Source: Lachnospiraceae bacterium (GTDB taxonomy: Bacteria; Bacillota; Clostridia; Lachnospirales; Lachnospiraceae). From it: DNA of 64,000 nucleotides. Every line of letters begins with the position of its first letter. Positions within the stretch are counted from its first letter, which is position 1. The notes under the pieces were generated by a model. It searched no databases, was not told the DNA's origin, and saw only the letters and a program-made list of their open reading frames with translations. The translations under genes were made by a program, and so were the position numbers. Below are positions 10,732 to 19,888 of this stretch, piece after piece. Location of the stretch: contig JAAUZZ010000007.1 in assembly GCA_014804345.1 (NCBI GenBank), positions 45,936 through 109,935 of the forward strand, given 5' to 3'.

Positions 10732-11337
10732 ATGAGATATCACAATATTACGAAAGATGACATGTTAAACGGAGATGGTTTGCGGGTTGTTTTATGGGTG
10801 GCAGGCTGCGAGCATTGTTGTGAGGGGTGTCAAAATCCTGTGACATGGGACCCGAACGGTGGGCTTGCGTTTGATGAGAACGCGAAAAATGAGATTTTTG
10901 AGCAGCTTGACAAATCCTATATTTCCGGTATTACATTTTCGGGTGGCGATCCGCTTCACTGTGCAAACCGCAGCGGTGTTAAGCAGCTTGCGATGGAGAT
11001 TAAGGAAAAATATCCGGACAAGACGATTTGGCTTTATACAGGCGATGTGTGGGAAGATGCAATGAATTATTCGTTAATCCAATATATAGATGTGCTTGTT
11101 GACGGAGAATTTGAGCAGGATAAAAAAGATACGACGCTTATGTGGAAGGGAAGCAGAAATCAGCGTGTTATAGACGTACAGGCAACGCTTGCATCGGAGG
11201 ATAAATCGGTTCCTGTACTCCATTGTGGAAATTATGATGATATCCCTATGGGACGGGAAACGACTACAGGTGCGACGGGAGAGAAAAATATCATTCCGTT
11301 TAGCGCAAGTGGAAGCTGTTCTATAAAGAAAGCATAG
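10732..11337 (+). CDS. nrdG: Anaerobic RNR activating radical SAM protein
   Basis: CEHCCEGCQNP radical SAM cluster; follows nrdD. Confidence 0.93.
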   Translation: MRYHNITKDDMLNGDGLRVVLWVAGCEHCCEGCQNPVTWDPNGGLAFDENAKNEIFEQLDKSYISGITFSGGDPLHCANRSGVKQLAMEIKEKYPDKTIWLYTGDVWEDAMNYSLIQYIDVLVDGEFEQDKKDTTLMWKGSRNQRVIDVQATLASEDKSVPVLHCGNYDDIPMGRETTTGATGEKNIIPFSASGSCSIKKA

Positions 11338-11382
11338 CGTGTGCACTGTCACAATTTCTTGCAGATTAAAAAGGAGCGTAAA

Positions 11383-11835
11383 GTGAAGATTAAGATAAAG
11401 TATTTTACTGATAAGGTACAGAAGCTTGAAAAGATATCGAAGGGAAATTGGATTGACCTTCGGGCGGCTGAGGACGTGGTGATGAAGAAAGGCGATTTTA
11501 AACTGATACCGCTTGGAATCGCAGTGGAGCTGCCAAGAGGCTATGAGGCGCATGTCGTTCCGAGGAGTTCTACCTTTAAAAATTTCGGACTGATACAGGT
11601 CAATCATCAGGGTGTGATTGACGGTCCTGACAGAGAAACAGGCGAGGGCGGATATTGCGGAAACGATGATGCATGGTTCGTTCCGATGTATGCCATGCGG
11701 GACACGGAAATTCATTTAAATGACCGCATCTGCCAGTTCCGCATCATGGAGCAACAGCCGGATATCGAATTCGAGGAAGTCAGTGAACTGACCGGACCAA
11801 ACCGTGGAGGATTTGGTTCTACAGGGAAAAATTAG
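11383..11835 (+). CDS. dut: dUTP diphosphatase (dUTPase)
   Basis: [22 protein letters not shown] and C-terminal [16 protein letters not shown] start with AGGAG. Confidence 0.9.
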   Translation: MKIKIKYFTDKVQKLEKISKGNWIDLRAAEDVVMKKGDFKLIPLGIAVELPRGYEAHVVPRSSTFKNFGLIQVNHQGVIDGPDRETGEGGYCGNDDAWFVPMYAMRDTEIHLNDRICQFRIMEQQPDIEFEEVSELTGPNRGGFGSTGKN

Positions 11836-11897
11836 CGGAAACGTTAGCGCATTTACAGTTATTAAATTTGAAGTATGAATAGAACTCAAGATACAAA

Positions 11898-12416
11898 ATG
11901 GAGATACAGAAAATGGTGATTCGACATGCAACAGAAAAAGATATCTCTCCGATAATGGAAATTTATGAATATGCCCGACGTTTTATGGCAGAGCATGGCA
12001 ATCCCAATCAATGGGGACCGACCAATTGGCCGCCCAAAGAATTGATTCATTCTGATATTGCAACGGGGAATAGTTATATTTGTACTTATGGGGATAAAAT
12101 TGTTGGTACATTTTTCTTTACGCAAGGAAAGGATATCGAACCCACTTATAATAGGATAGAAAACGGCGCTTGGCTGGATGACAGTCCTTATGGTGTAATC
12201 CATCGATTGGCAGGAAACGGAACTGTAAATGGCATTGGAACTTTCTGCATCAATTGGGCATTTGAAAAATGTGGACACTTGCGTGTGGATACGCACGGTG
12301 ACAATCGGGTCATGCAAAATTTACTCGAAAAAAATGGTTTCATTCAATGTGGAACAATATATGTAGAAGAGGATTGCTATCCACGATTGGCATATGAAAA
12401 AATTAGGAAATCATAA
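11898..12416 (+). CDS. GNAT family N-acetyltransferase
   Basis: MVIRHATEKDISPIMEIYEYARRFM...LRVDTHGDNRVMQNLLEKNGFIQCGTIYV. Confidence 0.85.
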   Translation: MEIQKMVIRHATEKDISPIMEIYEYARRFMAEHGNPNQWGPTNWPPKELIHSDIATGNSYICTYGDKIVGTFFFTQGKDIEPTYNRIENGAWLDDSPYGVIHRLAGNGTVNGIGTFCINWAFEKCGHLRVDTHGDNRVMQNLLEKNGFIQCGTIYVEEDCYPRLAYEKIRKS

Positions 12417-12518
12417 AACAGCAATATTTAACTTAAAATAAGAGAATATCTCTCAAGTTGCAATAGAACTTTGAGGATATTCTCTATTTTTGAATACATC
12501 GCTGCCAAAAGGCGCTGT

Positions 12519-13919
12519 TTATTCTTGTGACTTTGGCAATCTGTATCGAAACAGCGCATGGCTGAGTTTCTTCCAGCTAAACGGAATAAGCGGGTAGAGG
12601 TAGCTCTGACCGGATACCATCTTGTTTGATACAATCGCGACGAAAAACAGTATTGTGCCTGCAAGAAATCCCCAGAACTGGAAAAGGGCAGTCAGTATCA
12701 GATTGAAGATTCTGAAAAACTTAATCGCATATCCGAGTTCATAGCTTGGATGTGTATAGTTTGAAATCGCAACAAATGCCATATACAGCATGACTTCGGA
12801 GTTAAACCAGCCGCTTTTTACGGAAAATTCTCCAAGAATCAAAGCCGCCATGACGCTCAAAGGAGTCGAAAGCATGTTTGGTGTGTTGACTGCGGCAAGG
12901 CGCAGACCGTCAATGGCAAGCTCCAAAATCAAAAACTGCCAAATCAGCGGCACATTGATATCTTCTTTCACAATAATAAATTCAAACCCGGGCGGAATCC
13001 ACTCTGGATTTTGCATTAACAGCAAAAAGACAGGCGTAACAAAGTAGGTCAGCAGCAAAATGATAAAGCGCGAAAGTCTTAAATAGGAGCCTGTAACAGG
13101 CGGAAAATAGAAATCGTCCGCTTCCTGCACCATGTCGAGGACACTGATCGGAAGGATCATCGCGGAGGGAGAGTTGTCAACTAAAATAATGATGCTTCCC
13201 TCAAGCACCTGTGCGGCGGCAGCGTCAGGGCGTTCCGTATATTTAAACTTCGGAAAAGGATTATACCATTTTGAGGTATAAAGGCACTCAGCAAGGCTTT
13301 CCTGATTTAAGGTGAGCGCATCGACCTTAATGTCTTTGATGCGGTCACGTATTTTTTTCAAAAATTCCTTGTCAACGCGGCTGTCCATATAGCAGATGGC
13401 GATGTCTGTTTTGGATGCCTTTCCGGCGCTGAGCATTTCAACTCTCAGGTCTGTGCTTCTGATACGGCGCCGTATCAATGCTGTGTTAAATACAATGGTT
13501 TCCACAAAACCGTCCTTAGATCCTCTCAAAACCTTATCCTTTTCGGGTTCTGATACACCGCGGGCGGGATAAGTGCGTGCGTCTATCATAATACAATCGT
13601 CAAATCCTTCAATAATGATTGCAAATACACCACAAAGCACATTTTTTGAAATTTCATTAAAATCTTTTGAAAGATCTACTTCCACATGCGGCAGAAGTTT
13701 GCTCAGACCTTTCGCATTTTGCGGCATATCCTCACTTTTTAGGCCCATGAGAAACTGCAAAAGCTTTTGCATCATCTCGTCTTTGCAAAAACCGTCTATA
13801 AAATAAAAGACTGCATTTTTTCCGCCGATTGTGATTTCGCGGTTTACGATATCAAAGCATTCACTAACATGCAGCATATTATTTAAGTAGTTCATATTTT
13901 CCTCAAAAGTCTGATACAT
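12519..13919 (-). CDS. GerA/SpoVAF family spore germination protein
   Basis: GerA-family signature LVEGSIIILVDNSPSAMILPIS-like segment, RLSRFIILLLTYFVTPVFL; ggaggtatatt RBS before MYQTF. Confidence 0.88.
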   Translation of the reverse strand: MYQTFEENMNYLNNMLHVSECFDIVNREITIGGKNAVFYFIDGFCKDEMMQKLLQFLMGLKSEDMPQNAKGLSKLLPHVEVDLSKDFNEISKNVLCGVFAIIIEGFDDCIMIDARTYPARGVSEPEKDKVLRGSKDGFVETIVFNTALIRRRIRSTDLRVEMLSAGKASKTDIAICYMDSRVDKEFLKKIRDRIKDIKVDALTLNQESLAECLYTSKWYNPFPKFKYTERPDAAAAQVLEGSIIILVDNSPSAMILPISVLDMVQEADDFYFPPVTGSYLRLSRFIILLLTYFVTPVFLLLMQNPEWIPPGFEFIIVKEDINVPLIWQFLILELAIDGLRLAAVNTPNMLSTPLSVMAALILGEFSVKSGWFNSEVMLYMAFVAISNYTHPSYELGYAIKFFRIFNLILTALFQFWGFLAGTILFFVAIVSNKMVSGQSYLYPLIPFSWKKLSHALFRYRLPKSQE

Positions 13920-14349
13920 AATATACCTCCAAGTCGAACTCATACGGATATGAGTTCCTTTGATTCAATCAGGCGACGCGCAGAGCGTGTCGGCGTTTGA
14001 TGTAGATTATTACCGAATATGGGAAAAATATTCGCATTTTGATTTTCCTTGCATTTCTAAATTGTCGGGATTATAATAACATCAAGCTGTCGGTTCCGGG
14101 AGGAGTATGGCTTTGCTGTATCGGAGGTGTCCGGTCTCACATGGTTAATCCCGGGAACACGCTCCGGCCGGCAGTTTTTCATTTATTTCAATATTCATTT
14201 TTCTATTATAATTATTTCTCTATTTTTTCCTATTTTTATTATTTTATGTTTGTCGTTGACACACTCTGTTAACTTTGCAAAACGGGAACCTATCGCCGAT
14301 TTTGACATAATATGTTATTAAATATAAAAAATCGAGGAGTGTAGACATT

Positions 14350-14523
14350 ATGCAGGAATGGAAACCGCAGATGCCTTATTTAGAGCAGTTCCCTGTGGCA
14401 ATGGCGTATGTGCCGTGGCAGAGAAACAGTAACATGTACGAAAACCTTGATGATGCCTTTCAGATAGGTACCATCTTTCCGGAACTGAACAAGCCGTTTA
14501 CGGGAAGGAGGGTGAAAGGATGA
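14350..14523 (+). CDS. cotJA: Spore coat-associated protein CotJA, 57 aa
   Basis: Read by eye: MQEWKPQMPYLEQFPVAMAYVPWQ...; first of a cotJA-cotJB-cotJC run. Confidence 0.85.
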   Translation: MQEWKPQMPYLEQFPVAMAYVPWQRNSNMYENLDDAFQIGTIFPELNKPFTGRRVKG

Positions 14524-14813
14524 ATACAGGTTACAAGACGTGTAATGCCGATTCGTGCGCAGAACGAAAAAAACTTTTGCATGAAATCAGTAAAGTTGAT
14601 TTTGTGCGCAAGGAACTGAACCTTTATCTGGATACCCACCCATACGACCAGCAGGCGATGGAAGCATTTAAACACTACAATATGACAAAAAACAAAATGG
14701 TTCAGGAATACACGGAAAAGTATGGACCATTGGTACTGAGTATTGTTGATATGGATTGCAGAGAGTGGAAATGGGCCACACAGGATTGGCCGTGGGAAGG
14801 GGGCTATAACTAA
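14520..14813 (+). CDS. cotJB: Spore coat protein CotJB
   Basis: KLLHEISKVDFVRKELNLYLDTHPYDQQAMEAFKHYN...WPWEGGYN; overlaps neighbours by a few nt. Confidence 0.9.
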   Translation: MNTGYKTCNADSCAERKKLLHEISKVDFVRKELNLYLDTHPYDQQAMEAFKHYNMTKNKMVQEYTEKYGPLVLSIVDMDCREWKWATQDWPWEGGYN

Positions 14814-15235
14814 TGTGGAATTATGAAAAAAGATTACAGTTTCCTGTAAAAATTACGCAGACGAATCCGGAAATTGCACAGGTTATTATTTCCCAGTACG
14901 GCGGACCTGACGGAGAGCTTGGCGCATCTATGCGATATCTTTCGCAGCGATATACAATGCCGTATAATACTGTGGCGGGATTGCTGACGGATATTGCTAC
15001 AGAGGAACTTGCACATTTTGAGATGGTTGGTACGATCGTTCATCAGTTGACCAAAAATCTTACGCCTGAGGAAATCGCAAAATCGGGCTTTGATAAATAC
15101 TATGTTGATCATACGCTTGCACTTTGGCCGCAGGCAGCGGGGGGTATCCCTTTCAATGCGTGTGAGTTCCAGTCAAAGGGTGATCCGATTACGGATTTGA
15201 TGGAGGATATGGCGGCAGATGCCGCATGTATATAA
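14813..15235 (+). pseudogene. cotJC: cotJC 5' fragment (manganese catalase), interrupted by ICE insertion
   Basis: MWNYEKRLQFPVKI...GDPITDLMEDMA then 6 element-encoded codons (ADAACI) and stop; 3' part is at 51904-52098. Confidence 0.95.
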
Positions 15236-15281
15236 AGACAGCGAAATAATTTTATTAAAAAGCAAATCAATATCTCACATT

Positions 15282-15307
15282 TAAGAACTGTTACCGGTTC
15301 TTTTTTT
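15282..15307 (+). terminator. Terminator at the left end of the element
   Basis: aagaac-tgttacc-ggttctt followed by T-run, ~70 bp inside attL. Confidence 0.6.
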
Positions 15308-15399
15308 GTGTTTTATTTAGTTATCAATAGGCGGTAAAGCCTTTTGGATAAATGTAAGTAACTATTAACTATCATCAATTTTTTATGGAGGAAAAAATT

Positions 15400-16203
15400 A
15401 TGAGTAGAATTATTGCGATTGCAAACCAAAAAGGTGGGGTTGGAAAAACCACAACAAGTATTAATTTAGGCGTCGGGCTTTCAAGGGCAGGAAAAAAAGT
15501 CTGTTTGGTAGACTTAGATCCACAAGGAAACGCGACACAAGGTCTGGGATACAATCCGGATGAGCTAGATTGCACGATATCAACTATTATGGACAAGATT
15601 ATCATTAAGGACTTCAATATTACAAAGGAGTTCGGAATACTGCATCATGATGAGGGAATTGATCTTATTCCGTCATCGATTGATTTATCACTTATGGAAA
15701 TGAAACTATTGTCAATTTATATTGGCAGGGAAAAAATTCTAAATACATATTTGGGGATGATACGCCATTTATATGATTATATCATTATTGACTGTAAGCC
15801 GTCCCTTGATATTATTACGTTAAATGCGTTGACGGCAGCCGATAGTGTACTGATACCGGTACAGGCACAGTATTATAGTGCAAAAGGCTTGGAACAGCTT
15901 CTTGGAACGATCAGCCAAGTTGTAACGGAAGGGCTTAACAGTAAACTTATCGTTGACGGAATTTTATTTACTTTGGCAAATAACCGTACAAATAATTACA
16001 AACAAATATCAGATATTGTAAAAAATACTTATGGACAGAGTATTCATATATTCTCCAGTTACATACCGAGGGCAGTTACCGCAGAGGAGGCGCCGGCAGC
16101 CGGAATGAGCATATATCAATATGATCCGACTGGAACTGTATCAAAAGCATACAATGACTTCACTTGTGAATTTCTGCTTTGGGAAGAAGGTGTGCAGCGA
16201 TGA
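15400..16203 (+). CDS. parA: ParA family partition ATPase
   Basis: MSRIIAIANQKGGVGKTTTSINLGVGLSRAGKKVCLVDLDPQGNATQ; GGAGG before ATG 15400. Confidence 0.95.
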   Translation: MSRIIAIANQKGGVGKTTTSINLGVGLSRAGKKVCLVDLDPQGNATQGLGYNPDELDCTISTIMDKIIIKDFNITKEFGILHHDEGIDLIPSSIDLSLMEMKLLSIYIGREKILNTYLGMIRHLYDYIIIDCKPSLDIITLNALTAADSVLIPVQAQYYSAKGLEQLLGTISQVVTEGLNSKLIVDGILFTLANNRTNNYKQISDIVKNTYGQSIHIFSSYIPRAVTAEEAPAAGMSIYQYDPTGTVSKAYNDFTCEFLLWEEGVQR

Positions 16204-17075
16204 GTACAAAAGCAAAAACAGTTCCCGGCTTCACACTAAGTACCTTTGTGGCTCCAAAAGAGGATTGGTATAAAAATCTCAATTTACAAGATTCGATTGA
16301 TATGGCTAAGGAAAAAATGGTTGCCGCGGCAGAAAACTTTGTAGCGGTTGGGTATTATTTAAAACATATCAGAGATGGGGAACTTTATAAAAATAAAGGT
16401 TATAAAAATATATGGGAGTGTGCCGAACATGAACTGAAACTATCTCAATCAACTGCATCGCGATATATCAGTATCTGCGAAAAATTCAGCCGCGATGGAA
16501 ACAGTCCATATTTGGATGAAAAGTTTAAAGAGTATGGAAAGAGTCAGCTACAGGAAATGTTGACAATCAGTGATCAAAAGCTTATTGAACAGGTTACGCC
16601 GGATATGCCGGTAAAACAGATCCAAAAGCTGAAGAAAGACAACCACATAGCTGAGAAAAATAATACTATTCAAACAGAACAGCCTGAAGATGAGGATGAT
16701 GCATACACTGCTTTACCCGGTCAAATGGAGATAGTGCTTGATGGAACATTCCGTGAGCTGGAACCTGATCCAGAGACATCTGAAAATGCAGATGATAGTA
16801 TGGAACAACCAACTAATCAGATATTTGATGCTGATGAGTTTGTTCAGGATCAAAAGAATGGGAAGTCAGACACAGATATTCAAGAAAAACCATTAGTAGA
16901 TGAAGTGGTTAAATTTGCGGGTGAATACGATATATCATTGATCGACAAATTGATTGCTAAATACGAGGACTATCGAGAATATAGTATTAAAGCAGATGTA
17001 ATTTGCGAATACAATTGTTTACTGGACGCATTGGCACTATTAAAGCAACGAATGGAGGGTAGCAAAGATGAATGA
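16200..17075 (+). CDS. ParB-like / DUF3102-like DNA-binding protein
   Basis: Overlaps parA stop; LKLSQSTASRYISICEKF HTH-like region; position after ParA. Confidence 0.55.
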   Translation: MSTKAKTVPGFTLSTFVAPKEDWYKNLNLQDSIDMAKEKMVAAAENFVAVGYYLKHIRDGELYKNKGYKNIWECAEHELKLSQSTASRYISICEKFSRDGNSPYLDEKFKEYGKSQLQEMLTISDQKLIEQVTPDMPVKQIQKLKKDNHIAEKNNTIQTEQPEDEDDAYTALPGQMEIVLDGTFRELEPDPETSENADDSMEQPTNQIFDADEFVQDQKNGKSDTDIQEKPLVDEVVKFAGEYDISLIDKLIAKYEDYREYSIKADVICEYNCLLDALALLKQRMEGSKDE

Positions 17076-17211
17076 TAAACATATACAACGAAAGGCACCT
17101 AAATCATGGTGTATTTACAGAAATAATTGGTTAAAAATGCATGGTTATAATATGCGCAGAAAACATTGTAAACGTACAAGGGCATGCAGCAGTATATGCG
17201 TGAATCGGTAA
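17068..17211 (+). CDS. Small very basic Cys-containing ORF, 47 aa
   Basis: Read by eye: MNDKHIQRKAPKSWCIYRNNWLKMHGYNMRRKHCKRTRACSSICVNR; overlaps upstream stop. Confidence 0.35.
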   Translation: MNDKHIQRKAPKSWCIYRNNWLKMHGYNMRRKHCKRTRACSSICVNR

Positions 17212-17265
17212 AAGTATAGACGGATAAAAATAAGCTATATTACGAGCAATCGCTTGATATAGACA

Positions 17266-17445
17266 TTCCCTGATACCTCCAATTTTATCAGGGAAGAGGA
17301 GGGCAGCCTGAAAAGGGCTGCCTTTTTGGAGGAAAGGTTGAAACACCTAGCTGAAAACGGCAGCTGTAAGAAACTGATTCATCATGGAAATATATCACGA
17401 AAGCCATGATAAAAGCAGGCGGTTAGCATAAAACTAGCCGCCTTA
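17266..17445 (+). other. Cluster of four hairpins in the leader of the ArdC-like gene
   Basis: ttccctgata/tatcagggaa (17266-17295), ggcagcc/ggctgcc+TTTTT (17302-17327), atcatgg/ccatgat, ggcggttag/ctagccgcc. Confidence 0.55.
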
Positions 17446-17492
17446 TTTTCTTGTAAGGGACAAAAGAATAACAATAATGGAAGGAGTTAAGA

Positions 17493-18539
17493 ATGCCCCA
17501 AAATGATAATGATAATGTAAATAATAAAGTAAAAGAGATAACTGATCGGCTAGAGCAAGGCATAGGAGAGCTGTTTGAAAGCCAACAGTATAAAGATTAT
17601 CTGACTACTATGTCAAAATTTCATAGTTATTCGTTTAATAATATTGTTTTAATATTCAGTCAGAAACCCAATGCGAGTCTGATAGCCGGATATAATGCAT
17701 GGAAAACGGAACATCAAAGGCAAGTTGTAAAAGGAGCAAAAGCAATTAAAATCCTTGCACCGGCGCCATATAAAGTAAAAGTACAAAGAAATAAGGTAGA
17801 TCCTAACACTCGCAAAACGATATTGGATGAAAACGGTGATCCTGTAAAGGAAACCGTTGAAGTTCAAAAGCCTTATTTTAAAGTAGTCAACGTTTTTGAT
17901 GTCAGTGACACAGAAGGCAAGGAAATCCCCTCTATTGGAATAGGGGAACTTTCCGGGAATGTGGAGAAGTACGATGAATTCTTTGAAGTATTAAAAAAGA
18001 TATGTCCTATACCAATAGAATTCGAACATATAAATACAGGCGCAAAGGGTTATTACAGTAATGCAGATAACAAAATCGTGATAAATAAAGGAATGGCACA
18101 AATGCAGAATATAAAAACAGCCATTCACGAAATGAGTCATCATTATCTGCATTCACGGGATACTCCCAATTTTTCAGAAGATAAGACACGGAACAGTAAA
18201 GAAGTAGAGGCAGAAAGTGTCGCATATACAGTTTGCCAGCATTATGGAATTGATACATCGGATTACAGTTTTGCTTATATAGCAACATGGTCAAAAGATA
18301 AAGAGATGCCTGAACTTAAAGCGTCTTTAGACATTATTAGAAAAACTTCATCTGATTTTATCAAAAAGATAGACGGGCATATGCAGGAGTTATATAAGGA
18401 GAAATCTGCTGTATATGAAAATAACCATACTGAAGAAAAAACTTCAGTAATCGGGAAATTACACTCGAACCAAGAAAAACTTATAGAAGGCGAACAAAAG
18501 CAGTCTAAGATATCAGAAAGGAAACAGGAGAGAGTATGA
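17493..18539 (+). CDS. ArdC-like antirestriction / ssDNA-binding protein with metallopeptidase-like motif
   Basis: MSKFHSYSFNNIVLIFSQKPNASLIAGYNAWKTEHQRQVVKGAKAIKILAP; HEMSHHYLH. Confidence 0.8.
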   Translation: MPQNDNDNVNNKVKEITDRLEQGIGELFESQQYKDYLTTMSKFHSYSFNNIVLIFSQKPNASLIAGYNAWKTEHQRQVVKGAKAIKILAPAPYKVKVQRNKVDPNTRKTILDENGDPVKETVEVQKPYFKVVNVFDVSDTEGKEIPSIGIGELSGNVEKYDEFFEVLKKICPIPIEFEHINTGAKGYYSNADNKIVINKGMAQMQNIKTAIHEMSHHYLHSRDTPNFSEDKTRNSKEVEAESVAYTVCQHYGIDTSDYSFAYIATWSKDKEMPELKASLDIIRKTSSDFIKKIDGHMQELYKEKSAVYENNHTEEKTSVIGKLHSNQEKLIEGEQKQSKISERKQERV

Positions 18540-18772
18540 TCAGTAATGAATTTAACCTTGAGGAAATAAACCTTATACATTCATGCAGAGCCACGGAGCG
18601 GCAGATGCTTATTAAGGAACTGAATAGCTTTATGGATTCAAAAGATCCGGCTATGAGAGAAATAATACACAATACCATATCGAAACTCAATGATATAACG
18701 CCGTCCCAAATGGCAGAGATTATAAATTATCCAGCGGAAAATGCTAATTCATTAAAAGGATCCAACACATAG
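18536..18772 (+). CDS. Hypothetical small protein
   Basis: Overlaps upstream stop (ATGA); 78 aa. Confidence 0.55.
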   Translation: MISNEFNLEEINLIHSCRATERQMLIKELNSFMDSKDPAMREIIHNTISKLNDITPSQMAEIINYPAENANSLKGSNT

Positions 18773-18826
18773 AAACCATGAAACTGTAAAATAGGCTTTT
18801 ACAATGCACTAAGGGGAGAGGCGCAT

Positions 18827-19837
18827 ATGAAAGAATACACGACAGGTAACAGCAAAGTTGACGCTATGGCGCAAATGCAGCTTACGGGTAACGTTACGCC
18901 ATCAGTATGGTACCGTACGATTACCAGAGAAAACGGAAAACCGCATCTTCTTGCAATAGCTATATTGTCAGATATAGCATACTGGTACCGACCGACTGAA
19001 ATAAGAGAGGAAGGTTCAGGACATATCATAGGATATAAGAAAAAATTTAAAGCAGATCTCTTGCAGCGCAGTTATGACCAGTTTGCGGAATTATTCGGCG
19101 AATCAAAACGAAGTGTGACAGATGCAGTGATACGACTGGAAGTTTTGGGAGTAATAAAAAGGGAATTCCGTACGATTGATGTCGCCGGGATAAAATATAA
19201 TAATGTACTGTTTATAGATTTTTTCCCGGAACGACTTTACGAACTTACATATCCTGATACAGCAGACCAACAAAATCTTGAGCATGAATTGTTGCAGCCC
19301 GACCCTGTCACAAAATTTCGGGAGAGGGGTCACGAAAACGAAAATACCCTGTCACAAAATTTCGGGAGAGGGGTCACAAAAAAAAGTGAGAGGGGTCACG
19401 AAAAAACGGGAGAGGGGTCACAAAATTTCGGGAGACGTAATACTAAGATTACTACAGAGATTACTACAGAGAATATCTCATCATCATCTTCGGATGACGA
19501 TGAGATGATAAAAGAGTATCTTGAAATTACAAAAGAACTGTATTCGGCTGAAATTATAAGCTCAGTTATAGAAGAGCTAAGAAAACGCGACAGCATGTAC
19601 TTGAAGAAAATATCACCACAAATTTTTGCGGAAATCTGCAAAAATATAACGGAGCACGCGACATCGAATATCATCAACGCATCAGCATACATACAAAAAT
19701 GTATCGATAATATGATCACAGGACAAAAATTGTCGGAGGCTAACAGAATGCACCAAATAAGAGCGGGAGATCAATCTACGGGTATGGTACATGATTACAA
19801 TTTTGAAGAATTGGAACAACAAATAATCAGTAACTGA
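18827..19837 (+). CDS. Putative replication initiator (winged-helix type)
   Basis: LTGNVTPSVWYRTITRENGKPHLLAIAILSDIAYWYRP...SKRSVTDAVIRLEVLGVIKREFR; contains an internal iteron array. Confidence 0.6.
   Translation: MKEYTTGNSKVDAMAQMQLTGNVTPSVWYRTITRENGKPHLLAIAILSDIAYWYRPTEIREEGSGHIIGYKKKFKADLLQRSYDQFAELFGESKRSVTDAVIRLEVLGVIKREFRTIDVAGIKYNNVLFIDFFPERLYELTYPDTADQQNLEHELLQPDPVTKFRERGHENENTLSQNFGRGVTKKSERGHEKTGEGSQNFGRRNTKITTEITTENISSSSSDDDEMIKEYLEITKELYSAEIISSVIEELRKRDSMYLKKISPQIFAEICKNITEHATSNIINASAYIQKCIDNMITGQKLSEANRMHQIRAGDQSTGMVHDYNFEELEQQIISN
19307..19438 (+). repeat. Six tandem 22-bp iterons (GTCACRAAA...GGGAGAGGG) within the initiator gene
   Basis: Units start at 19307, 19329, 19351, 19373, 19395, 19417, all beginning GTCAC; units 1 and 3 identical. 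Confidence 0.92.
19475..19506. other. 14-bp stem with TTCG loop downstream of the iterons
   Basis: atctcatcatcatc-ttcg-gatgacgatgagat (13/14 paired). Confidence 0.75.
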
Positions 19838-19858
19838 TTTATGCGACGTCGCATAAAT
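19837..19858. repeat. Dispersed palindrome copy 1
   Basis: ATTTATGCGACGTCGCATAAAT, perfect 22-bp palindrome, immediately after the initiator stop. Confidence 0.9.
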
Positions 19859-19888
19859 TTTTCATTTTAATTAAAAGGAGGACAAAAT

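Noticed and set aside
14290-14345. SigE-type promoter for cotJ (gacataatat)
   Set aside because: A -10-like CATAATAT is present but no convincing -35 at the right spacing; left uncalled
15215-15219. Integration into a tRNA gene
   Set aside because: No tRNA-like sequence at either junction; the target is clearly cotJC
19307-19438. CRISPR-like array
   Set aside because: Contiguous 22-bp units without unique spacers, embedded in a coding gene; iterons fit better
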